Source: an uncultured Eubacteriales bacterium (GTDB lineage Bacteria > Bacillota > Clostridia > Lachnospirales > Bianqueaceae). From it: DNA of 37,282 nucleotides. Numbering within the stretch: the stretch's first letter is position 1; each line of letters begins with the position of its first letter. Of this stretch, positions 30,770 through 37,282 are shown one piece after another. The notes under the pieces are model-generated. The model was given only the letters and a program-made list of their open reading frames with translations. It was not told the DNA's origin and made no database searches. Location of the stretch: positions 1 to 37,282 of the forward strand of contig ONBQ01000041.1 of assembly GCA_900316145.1 (NCBI GenBank), read 5' to 3'. A program made the translations under genes and the position numbers.

Positions 30770-32095
30770 GTGAGCGAGCATAATTCCATGCTCCGTGTTG
30801 CTTGTTATACTTTGGGCTGTAAAGTCAACGGCTATGAGTCTCAGGCTATGCTGGAGCAATTCGAAAGAGCCGGCTGTCAGGTCGTTTCTTCAGAAGAAGA
30901 GGCGGATGTTTACCTGGTCAATACCTGTACGGTCACACACATTGCCGCGCATAAATCCCGTCAGATGCTGCATCGGATGCGCACGCGCAATCCTTTGGCG
31001 CTGATCGTTGCGTGCGGGTGCTATGTCGATCAGAACATCGAGGCTTCGCAATCGCTGGATGGTCTGGCGGATCTTATCATTTCCAACCGTGATAAAGAAC
31101 ATATCGTTAAAAAGGTTTTTGAACGCCTGCAGAAGGATCCTGTCCTGCCGGCGGAAGAAGAAGGCTTTTTCATAAGCGACGCGGGTTCCCATACACGGGC
31201 CTTTTTAAAGGTCCAGGATGGATGCCGACAGTTCTGTTCCTATTGTATCATTCCCTATGTAAGAGGGCCATTAAAAAGCAAACCGCTGTCAGAAGCCGTA
31301 CAGGAAGCAAGAACGCTGGCTAAGAACGGGATCCGTGAGATCGTCCTGACAGGGATCCATCTCAGTTCCTATGGGCGTGATCTGGAAGACCATCCATCAC
31401 TGCCGGATCTGATCCTCGCTTTGGACGCGATCGATGGTCTGGAGCGTATCCGGCTCGGGTCTCTGGAAGTAGGGCTCATTACGGATGAATATATCGAGGC
31501 GGTTAAAAAGAGCACCAAGCTCTGTCCGCATTACCATCTGTCCTTGCAAAGCGGCGCGGCCGCAACGCTGAAGGCCATGAACCGTCGGTATACGCCGGAG
31601 GAATTCAAATTGGCCGCGGATAAGCTTCGGGGCGCGTTTCCGGATGTTGCCCTTACGACGGATGTGATCGTAGGGTTCCCTGGTGAAACGGAACAGGATT
31701 TTGAAGAATCAGCGCGCTTCATAAAAGAAATCGGGTTTGCCGATCTTCATGTATTTCCCTATTCAGCCAGAGGCGGAACGGCAGCAGCCCGCCGTACCGA
31801 TCTATTTGTGGATGATGGGACAAAACGGTCGCGCAGTGAGGCTATGATCGCGATCGCGAAGGAAAGTGAACTGAGCTTTGCCCGGCAGTTCGTTGGGCAA
31901 ACGCTTGATGTATTGATAGAGCAGCCGATCGGTGATGACTCGGTCTGGGAAGGGTATACGGCCAATTATTTACGTGTCAGAGTTGCTCTTCCGGAGGGTC
32001 CTCACCAAAACACCCTGGTCCCGGTCCAGATCCATTCCGTGGTCTCTGCGGGGAAGGGAACATATCTAATGGGGGTATATCATGCAGGAGAATAA
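30770..32095 (+). CDS. mtaB: tRNA (t6A37) methylthiotransferase MtaB
   Basis: MtaB is a radical SAM methylthiotransferase that converts t6A37 to ms2t6A in ANN-decoding tRNAs. From GTG 30770 it has 441 residues. The N-terminal UPF0004 cluster ligands are C17 (YTLGCKVNGYES), C53 (NTCTVTHIAAHKSRQ) and C84 (ACGCYVDQ). The radical SAM cysteines are C152, C156 and C159 (DGCRQFCSYCIIPYVRG). VGFPGETEQDF, HVFPYSARGGTAAA and a C-terminal TRAM domain follow. The GTG start is chosen because GGAGG at 30760-30764 precedes it; the frame extends upstream to a TTG at 30725, but that would include leader structure. The stop overlaps ireB. Confidence 0.94.
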   Translation: MSEHNSMLRVACYTLGCKVNGYESQAMLEQFERAGCQVVSSEEEADVYLVNTCTVTHIAAHKSRQMLHRMRTRNPLALIVACGCYVDQNIEASQSLDGLADLIISNRDKEHIVKKVFERLQKDPVLPAEEEGFFISDAGSHTRAFLKVQDGCRQFCSYCIIPYVRGPLKSKPLSEAVQEARTLAKNGIREIVLTGIHLSSYGRDLEDHPSLPDLILALDAIDGLERIRLGSLEVGLITDEYIEAVKKSTKLCPHYHLSLQSGAAATLKAMNRRYTPEEFKLAADKLRGAFPDVALTTDVIVGFPGETEQDFEESARFIKEIGFADLHVFPYSARGGTAAARRTDLFVDDGTKRSRSEAMIAIAKESELSFARQFVGQTLDVLIEQPIGDDSVWEGYTANYLRVRVALPEGPHQNTLVPVQIHSVVSAGKGTYLMGVYHAGE

Positions 32096-32354
32096 GACTC
32101 AGTATTTCAGTGTCATCAATGAGACGGAAAACAGGGTTTCTTCTATTCTGATCGATGTATACAAAGCATTGATCGAGAAAGGCTATAACCCGGTCAACCA
32201 GATGACAGGCTATATCATGTCCGGCGATCCCACCTATATCACCGGATTCAACAATTCACGCAGTAAGATCACGCAGATCAACAGAGATGATATCGTGGAA
32301 GAACTGGTACGCGCTTTCGTGGATTATCATCATCTGAATGATAAGAAAGAGTAA
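32082..32354 (+). CDS. ireB: IreB family regulatory phosphoprotein
   Basis: This is a small 90-residue protein of the IreB (formerly UPF0297/DUF965) family. In Enterococcus, IreB is phosphorylated on N-terminal threonines by the Ser/Thr kinase IreK and negatively regulates cephalosporin resistance. The sequence VNQMTGYIMSGDPTYITGFNNSR is the family hallmark and is nearly invariant, as is RDDIVEELVRAFV. T6 in the N-terminal tail is a possible phosphosite. The ATG lies inside the last codons of mtaB, suggesting coupling. The order ireB-ruvX-DUF1292 is the standard Firmicutes arrangement. Confidence 0.95.
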   Translation: MQENKTQYFSVINETENRVSSILIDVYKALIEKGYNPVNQMTGYIMSGDPTYITGFNNSRSKITQINRDDIVEELVRAFVDYHHLNDKKE

Positions 32355-32357
32355 GCA

Positions 32358-33164
32358 ATGGGCATGCGGATCCTGGGCCTGGATTATGGTGACCGTACGG
32401 TAGGATGCGCCATCAGCGATCCTTCCCGTACCGTTGCGACCCCTCTTGAGACCATCTGGAGGGATGAGCCGGAAGCATTAAAGAAAACGATCTACCGTCT
32501 TCGCGAGATCGTCAATGAATATCAGATCGAGACCATCGTGCTGGGGTATCCGCGCAATATGAATGACACGGAAGGCGTGCGTACGCAAAAGACAGAGGCC
32601 TTTCGCAAGCGTCTGCTCCGGGATATTTACCGGGTAGAGGTCATTCTCTGGGATGAAAGGCTTTCCACCCGTCTGGCGGAACAGCCGCTTAAAGAACTCA
32701 AAAAAGACCGTTTCGAGCGCAAACAGGTGGTCGATCAGTTAGCCGCGGTCATTATTCTGCAAAGCTATCTGGATCAGCTCAAGCACAAACAAGAGATCAA
32801 CACTATCGAGGAGAAGCCTATCATGGAAGGACAGGAAAAACAGATCACATTATATGAACCGACCGAACAGCTGAAATCCGTTCTGGATGTTTTCGAAACA
32901 TTGGAATGGAAAGGAAGCACATATTTCCTGGGTGCCGTGAATATGGGCGAGCCGGATCCGGATGATCCGGAAGAGGAAGAAGAAGACGGTGTCTTCATCT
33001 TCAAGATCTGCCCGGAGGCGGAGTCTGAGTTCCTGGTGCTGAAAGAAGACGGCACTACGGATTATTATGTAACGACCGTGCTCGAGGAGGACGAAGAGTC
33101 GGCCGTCATCGAAGCATTTCAAGAAATGGATGGGGACTTTGATCTGCTTCTGGATGAAGAATAA
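32358..33164 (+). CDS. ruvX: RuvX (YqgF) fused in frame to a DUF1292 domain
   Basis: Residues 1 to about 142 form a complete RuvX/YqgF RNase H-like domain, with catalytic acids D9 (ILGLDYGDRTVG), E100 (ILWDERLST) and D126 (VVDQLAAVIILQ). The family acts in 16S rRNA 5' maturation and as a putative Holliday-junction resolvase. Residues about 156-268 are a DUF1292 domain (YLITLYEPTE-like KQITLYEPTE, DGVFIFKICPEAESEFLVL, FDLLLDEE), normally a separate gene placed right after ruvX. No stop codon separates them. At the junction an intact ribosome binding site (GAGGAG, 32808-32813) is followed 9 nt later by an in-frame ATG at 32823 encoding the usual DUF1292 N terminus. Both a fusion and a free DUF1292 protein could therefore be made. 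The domain identities are secure. Confidence 0.9.
   Translation: MGMRILGLDYGDRTVGCAISDPSRTVATPLETIWRDEPEALKKTIYRLREIVNEYQIETIVLGYPRNMNDTEGVRTQKTEAFRKRLLRDIYRVEVILWDERLSTRLAEQPLKELKKDRFERKQVVDQLAAVIILQSYLDQLKHKQEINTIEEKPIMEGQEKQITLYEPTEQLKSVLDVFETLEWKGSTYFLGAVNMGEPDPDDPEEEEEDGVFIFKICPEAESEFLVLKEDGTTDYYVTTVLEEDEESAVIEAFQEMDGDFDLLLDEE
32823..33164 (+). CDS. Possible internally initiated DUF1292 protein within the ruvX fusion
   Basis: The in-frame ATG at codon 156 of the fused gene is preceded by GAGGAG (32808-32813) with a 9-nt spacer. A protein starting there would have 113 residues, begin MEGQEKQITLYEPTE as stand-alone DUF1292 proteins do, contain an acidic run (DPDDPEEEEEDG) and end with FDLLLDEE. 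The function of DUF1292 is unknown. Whether this start is used cannot be told from sequence. Confidence 0.45.
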   Translation: MEGQEKQITLYEPTEQLKSVLDVFETLEWKGSTYFLGAVNMGEPDPDDPEEEEEDGVFIFKICPEAESEFLVLKEDGTTDYYVTTVLEEDEESAVIEAFQEMDGDFDLLLDEE

Positions 33165-33195
33165 AACATATATATAAACTGAAAGGTGAACAATT

Positions 33196-34875
33196 TTGAC
33201 AAATACAAACACAATTGTGAAGAAGAGCCGTTCCAAGGTCCGTATCATTCCGTTAGGCGGTCTGGACCAGATCGGCCAGAATATGACATTGATCGAATGC
33301 CAGGATGAGATCCTGATCATTGACTGTGGTCTCGCGTTTCCGGAGACCGATATGCTTGGCATCGACTTGATCATACCGAACTTTGATTATCTAAGAAAAA
33401 ACAGTGAAAAAGTAAAGGGAGTCGTCCTGACGCACGGCCATGAGGATCATATCGGATCGCTGCCGTATCTGCTTCGGGAGTTTCATATACCGGTCTTTGG
33501 CACCAGACTTACGAATTGCCTGGTAGAAAACAAAATGAGAGAATTCGGCCTGAACGGTTACAGTCTGACCACGGTCCAGTATGGAGATGTGGTCAAGCTG
33601 GGGTGCTTCAGCGTGGAATTTATCCGGACCAACCACAGTATCGCGGACGCCGCCGCGCTGGCTATTACGACTCCGGCCGGTGTCCTGCTGCATACCGGTG
33701 ACTTTAAGATCGACTATACGCCCATCCATGGTGATATGATCGATCTGCAGCGGTTTGCTTACCTTGGTCGTAAAAAGGTCCTTGCGCTGATGAGCGACAG
33801 TACCAACGCCGGACGTACCGGTTTTACCATGTCCGAACGCAGCATCAGCAGCATGTTCAAGAATACATTCGCCAATGCGAAAGGCCGCATTCTGGTCGCG
33901 ACCTTCGCGTCCAATGTAGACCGTGTACAACAGATCATCAACGCGGCAGAATACTACGATCGCAAAGTTGTGGTCGTGGGACGAAGCATGGTCAATGTCG
34001 TCAATACGGCGGTCGATATCGGCTATCTTGATTTCGACGAAAACCGACTGATCGACGTGGAAGAAATGAATAAGTATGATGATGAAGAACTCGTCATCAT
34101 CACCACAGGCAGTCAGGGAGAACCCATGGCGGCATTGTCCCGCATGGCTTCCGGAGAACACCGGAACATCGTCATCAAAGAGGGCGATACGGTCATCTTC
34201 AGTTCCAAGCCGGTCCCTGGCAATGAAAAGGCCGTGACCCGTGTCATCAATGAACTGATGGAGCGCGGCGCGACAGTCATCTCCGAAGATACCCATGTTT
34301 CCGGACATGCCAGCCAGGAAGAATTGAAACTGATCTATAGTCTTGTTAAACCGAAATACTTCATTCCTGTTCACGGAGAATTCCAGCATCTGCGCAAACA
34401 CGCGGATCTGATCATCGGCCTCGGCCATGAAGAGAAGAATACCTTCCTCATGCGAAACGGCAATGTTCTGGAACTGGACAGCCATGGCGGGCATATCGTT
34501 GGCGATGTTGAGGTCGAGCCGCTTCTGGTCGATGGTCTGGGTGTTGGCGATGTCGGCAACATCGTTCTGAGAGATCGAAAGCTTCTTTCGGAAAACGGAC
34601 TGTTGATCGTAGTCATGACATTAAAGAAGCTGACAGGCGAGCTGATGGCCGGCCCGGATATCGTTTCCCGAGGGTTCGTATATGTGAGAGAATCCGAGGA
34701 ATTGATGGAAAACTGCAGGGAGGTCGTGCTGGATGCCTTCGAACTGTGCCGCTCCCACCATATCGTGGATTGGGGCAGCATCAAGACGGAGATCCGCGAT
34801 AGTCTGCGTGAGTATCTCTGGAAAGAAATGAAGCGCAGTCCCGTTATCTTACCGATCATCATGGAGGTGCGCTAA
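33196..34875 (+). CDS. rnj: Ribonuclease J
   Basis: RNase J is a metallo-beta-lactamase/beta-CASP ribonuclease with 5'-to-3' exonuclease and endonuclease activity, central to mRNA decay and rRNA maturation in Gram-positives. The 559-residue protein has the metal site LTHGHEDHIG (H80, H82, D84, H85), IRTNHSIADAAALAI, HTGDFKIDYTP, the beta-CASP segment (FASNVDRVQQIINAAE, GRSMVNVV) and the C-terminal VHGEFQHLRKHADL. The start is TTG at 33196 with AAAGGTG at about 33182-33188. No second RNase J gene is in the window. mltG follows after 2 nt, in the same transcription unit. Confidence 0.95.
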   Translation: MTNTNTIVKKSRSKVRIIPLGGLDQIGQNMTLIECQDEILIIDCGLAFPETDMLGIDLIIPNFDYLRKNSEKVKGVVLTHGHEDHIGSLPYLLREFHIPVFGTRLTNCLVENKMREFGLNGYSLTTVQYGDVVKLGCFSVEFIRTNHSIADAAALAITTPAGVLLHTGDFKIDYTPIHGDMIDLQRFAYLGRKKVLALMSDSTNAGRTGFTMSERSISSMFKNTFANAKGRILVATFASNVDRVQQIINAAEYYDRKVVVVGRSMVNVVNTAVDIGYLDFDENRLIDVEEMNKYDDEELVIITTGSQGEPMAALSRMASGEHRNIVIKEGDTVIFSSKPVPGNEKAVTRVINELMERGATVISEDTHVSGHASQEELKLIYSLVKPKYFIPVHGEFQHLRKHADLIIGLGHEEKNTFLMRNGNVLELDSHGGHIVGDVEVEPLLVDGLGVGDVGNIVLRDRKLLSENGLLIVVMTLKKLTGELMAGPDIVSRGFVYVRESEELMENCREVVLDAFELCRSHHIVDWGSIKTEIRDSLREYLWKEMKRSPVILPIIMEVR

Positions 34876-34877
34876 GT

Positions 34878-35999
34878 ATGGATTACGTCAATAAATTTCT
34901 GGCGCTGATCACGCGCAATATCAAAAAGCTGATCGTGCTGGTCGTGCTGGTTATCATCATCGCGCTGGCCGCTGTTATGTCCTATGACGCGGCATTCCAG
35001 TTCGTCGTGGGAGATAAGGCAGAAACCTATGATCCGAACGGACAAACGGTCATGCTCACGATCCCGAAAGGTTCCACCGCGAAAGATATCGCGGAGATCC
35101 TTGAGGAGAACGGCGTGGTCGAAAGCGCGACCAAGTTCCGTCTGCGCGCCAAGGTACTGGGCACGGAGAATGATTTCAAATACGGAACCTATTCCTTCGT
35201 CATCGGCATGCCGGATGAGGAGATCATGCGGATCCTGAGCAGCGGTACCAAGCAGGAAAGCGTACGTATCACCATTCCCGAAGGCTGGACCGTCGAGCAG
35301 ATCGCGGATTATCTGCAGGAGAAGGAAATCTGCCTGCGAGAGGAATTCCTGGCGGCCTGCAATGATACGTCTTATGATTTCGACTACTATACCATGGATA
35401 TGTATGGCGGCAACAGTAAGCGCCGCAATATTCTGGAAGGGTATCTGTTCCCGAATACCTATGATGTGATCCCTGAAAACGGAGCACAGGGCGTGGTAGC
35501 CCGTCTGCTGCGTCAGTTCGAGGTAGAGCTCACGGATTCCGATAAGCAGCGGATCCAGGAGCTGGGTCTTACGACCGATCAGGTCGTTACGATGGCCTCC
35601 GTTATTGAAAAAGAGGCTAAGCTGGATGAAGAGCGTCCCATGGTCGCGGCTGTTCTGTATAATCGTATGGAACAGAACATGCCCTGGCAGCTCAACAGTA
35701 CCGTCCTTTATGCCTTAGGAGAAGAAAGCAGCGGATCTGATAACCTTACCTACGCGGATCTGGAGATCGATTCCGGATACAACACCTATAAGTATGCCGG
35801 TTATCCGATCGGACCGATCTGTTCTCCGGGTAAAGCCTCTATCGAGGCGGTCTTGTACCCGGCGGAGTCGGATGCTTTGTACTTCATCCTTCGTGATGAC
35901 GGATCCAACTCTCATTTCTTCACCGCAGATTATGATGAGTTCCTGGCGGCCCGGGAAGGCAACTATCCGGACCAGGAATCCACTGAAGGCGGGGAGTAA
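34878..35999 (+). CDS. mltG: Endolytic murein transglycosylase MltG
   Basis: MltG cleaves nascent peptidoglycan strands at the membrane and sets glycan length. The 373-residue protein has one N-terminal transmembrane helix (about residues 16-34), a LysM-like region (GQTVMLTIPKGSTAKDIAEI-type, about 55-125) and the YceG catalytic domain. Key motifs are EGYLFPNTY (187-195), TMASVIEKEA with the catalytic Glu (about 239-247), LNSTVLYALG and YAGYPIGPICSPGKASIEA. In Bacillus the orthologue yrrL also follows the ruvX-DUF1292 region, but directly; here RNase J is between. Confidence 0.95.
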   Translation: MDYVNKFLALITRNIKKLIVLVVLVIIIALAAVMSYDAAFQFVVGDKAETYDPNGQTVMLTIPKGSTAKDIAEILEENGVVESATKFRLRAKVLGTENDFKYGTYSFVIGMPDEEIMRILSSGTKQESVRITIPEGWTVEQIADYLQEKEICLREEFLAACNDTSYDFDYYTMDMYGGNSKRRNILEGYLFPNTYDVIPENGAQGVVARLLRQFEVELTDSDKQRIQELGLTTDQVVTMASVIEKEAKLDEERPMVAAVLYNRMEQNMPWQLNSTVLYALGEESSGSDNLTYADLEIDSGYNTYKYAGYPIGPICSPGKASIEAVLYPAESDALYFILRDDGSNSHFFTADYDEFLAAREGNYPDQESTEGGE

Positions 36000-36007
36000 G
36001 AGCAAGC

Positions 36008-37255
36008 ATGATCATGGAATCGATAAAAGACCTGAGAAAGCCTGAGCTTCTGGTGCCGGCGGGCAGCCCGGAGGCGCTTCGTACAGCGATCCTGTATGGA
36101 GCGGATGCCGTCTATATAGGCGGTACGAACTACGGACTAAGAGCCCGGGCAGCCAATTTTGACCGGGATACTATGCGGGAATCCGTAGCCTATGCCCATG
36201 CTCATGGCGTAAGGGTCCATGTAACAGTCAATATCATCGCCCATGAAGATCAACTGGATGGACTGGAGGACTATCTCTTATTCCTTCAGTCCATTTCCGT
36301 AGACGCCTTGATCGTAGCGGATGCCGGGATCCTTTCCATCGCGAGGGAAGTCATCCCGGATATGGAGATCCACTTAAGCACGCAGGCCAGCGCTACGAAT
36401 TCTCGGACCATGTCCTTTTGGCACAAGCAGGGAGTAAAGCGGATCGTCGCGGCCCGAGAGATCAGCCTGGATCAGCTTGCCAGGATCCGTTTGAAGGTCG
36501 ACCCGGATCTGGATATCGAGGCGTTTGTGCACGGAGCCATGTGTATGTCCATATCAGGCCGTTGCCTGCTGAGCAATTACCTGGCGGGACGGGATGCCAA
36601 CCAGGGAGCCTGCGTACATCCCTGCCGGTGGAAATATCATCTGGTAGAAGAGACGCGTCCCGGTGAATACATGCCGGTATTTGAGGGTGAGGAAGGGACC
36701 TATATCATGAACAGCAAAGACCTGTGCATGATCGAATACCTTCCGCAGATGATCCAGGCCGGTGTAATAAGCTTTAAGATAGAAGGCCGTATGAAAACGC
36801 CTCTGTATGTGGCGATGACGGCCAAAGCCTACCGGGAAGCGATCGATGACCTCTTTGAGGATCCCGCGCTGTACGAAAAAAAGAAGCCCTATTATAAAGA
36901 GCTTCTGTCCATGGTAAGCCATAGAGATTACAGTACCGGATTCTACTTAGGAGATCCGGACCAGAATTCTTATAACTATTCATCGGCGGAATATCAAAAG
37001 AGCGCCGTGTTTGTAGGAAAAGTCCTTTCAGTCGGGAAAGATCAGACGCTGGTCGAACAACGCAATAAATTCTCGGTCGGGGATACGGTCTATTTGCTGG
37101 CTCCGAAGGGAGAGCCGATCCCTGTTACGGTTTCTTCTATCACCGATGAAGAGGGAAAGGCGCAGGAGTCCGCACCGCATGCGAGACAAAAAGTTTTCGT
37201 TTCCCTGCCGCAGCAGGCAGCGGAAGGCATGATCCTGATGAAGCAAATGAATTAA
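36008..37255 (+). CDS. U32 family peptidase-like protein, probable tRNA hydroxylation factor (TrhP-like)
   Basis: The 415-residue protein belongs to the peptidase U32 (collagenase-like) family. Motifs are PELLVPAGSPEALRTAILYG, ADAVYIGG, GVRVHVTVN, EIHLSTQAS, RIVAAREISLDQL and the cysteine-containing AFVHGAMCMSISGRCLLSNY and RDANQGACVHPCRW, where four cysteines may hold an iron-sulphur cluster. Characterised relatives (TrhP/YegQ, RlhA and Bacillus YrrN/YrrO) act in RNA hydroxylation rather than proteolysis, so a tRNA uridine-34 hydroxylation role is likely but inferred. The ATG at 36008 and an in-frame ATG at 36014 are both possible starts. The O-methyltransferase gene often found between mltG and U32 genes is absent. 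Confidence 0.88.
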   Translation: MIMESIKDLRKPELLVPAGSPEALRTAILYGADAVYIGGTNYGLRARAANFDRDTMRESVAYAHAHGVRVHVTVNIIAHEDQLDGLEDYLLFLQSISVDALIVADAGILSIAREVIPDMEIHLSTQASATNSRTMSFWHKQGVKRIVAAREISLDQLARIRLKVDPDLDIEAFVHGAMCMSISGRCLLSNYLAGRDANQGACVHPCRWKYHLVEETRPGEYMPVFEGEEGTYIMNSKDLCMIEYLPQMIQAGVISFKIEGRMKTPLYVAMTAKAYREAIDDLFEDPALYEKKKPYYKELLSMVSHRDYSTGFYLGDPDQNSYNYSSAEYQKSAVFVGKVLSVGKDQTLVEQRNKFSVGDTVYLLAPKGEPIPVTVSSITDEEGKAQESAPHARQKVFVSLPQQAAEGMILMKQMN

Positions 37256-37281
37256 AGCCGGTCACCAAAGACCGGCTTTTT
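37254..37281 (+). terminator. Intrinsic terminator after the U32 gene
   Basis: AAAGCCGGTC (37254-37263), overlapping the stop codon, pairs with GACCGGCTTT (37270-37279) around a 6-nt loop and ends in a short T-run at the window edge. It closes the mtaB-to-U32 unit. Confidence 0.85.
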
Positions 37282-37282
37282 C

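Noticed and set aside
33391-34494. A 367-codon minus-strand frame inside the RNase J gene
   Set aside because: It is antisense to a complete RNase J gene and has low-complexity His/Asp-rich translation typical of shadows.
1-37282. Prophage, insertion sequence, toxin-antitoxin or defence genes
   Set aside because: All intergenic gaps are short, no transposase, integrase or recombinase motif appears, and no pair of small unknown genes resembles a toxin-antitoxin module.

Overview
The window is one dense block of bacterial chromosome, about 50% GC, almost all on the + strand. It carries core genes of a low-to-mid GC Gram-positive anaerobe. The gene neighbourhoods are sepF-ylmH-lspA-rluD, rex, tig-clpP-clpX-engB, ireB-ruvX-DUF1292-rnj-mltG-U32 and rel-dtd-MBL-hemZ, together with a DUF4364 gene. 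They point to class Clostridia, probably a Lachnospiraceae-like lineage; this is inferred from gene order and protein style, not from a database match. There is no rRNA, tRNA, CRISPR array, phage or insertion sequence. The first CDS (mutY) is cut by the window edge, and the last (U32 peptidase-like) ends at a clear terminator at the right edge.

Layout. 1-703: 3' part of mutY. 769-7023: an operon from a good promoter at 700-728, with an HlyD-like membrane protein, a TPR lipoprotein, the PLP-binding protein YggS, SepF, YlmH, LspA and RluD. 7111-13366: rex, a terminator, then queA, a YfhO/CsbB-type envelope glycosylation pair, and tgt, so two queuosine genes flank two envelope genes. 13472-14247: yajC and the small gene rpsU (S21, 58 aa), each with its own promoter; the rpsU leader can be drawn as a pseudoknot over its Shine-Dalgarno. 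14329-19856: topB, an AraC regulator and two GH29 alpha-L-fucosidases, the only obviously accessory metabolic cassette. 20136-25770: rel, dtd, a metallo-beta-lactamase-fold hydrolase, hemZ and an unknown polytopic membrane protein. 25850-29808: tig, clpP, clpX and engB. 29781-30547 (minus): an HPr-like protein without the active-site His, and DUF4364. 30770-37255: mtaB, ireB, a fused ruvX-DUF1292, rnj, mltG and the U32 gene.

The genes serve translation and tRNA modification (queA, tgt, mtaB, rluD, dtd, ylmH, rpsU, engB), protein and RNA quality control (tig, clpPX, rnj), the stringent response (rel), redox control (rex) and the envelope and division (sepF, lspA, mltG, yfhO and its glycosyltransferase).

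Most noteworthy observations: an in-frame RuvX-DUF1292 fusion that keeps an internal ribosome binding site and ATG at the domain junction; a possible rpsU leader pseudoknot; a 17-bp dyad of 10-bp-spaced half-sites across the araC stop and the fucosidase -35 box; four intrinsic terminators lying 13-32 nt before the next start codon with no room for a promoter; and a Dtd with Pro-Asn in place of the conserved Ser-Gln. I did not see a clearly new multi-gene defence or mobile system.
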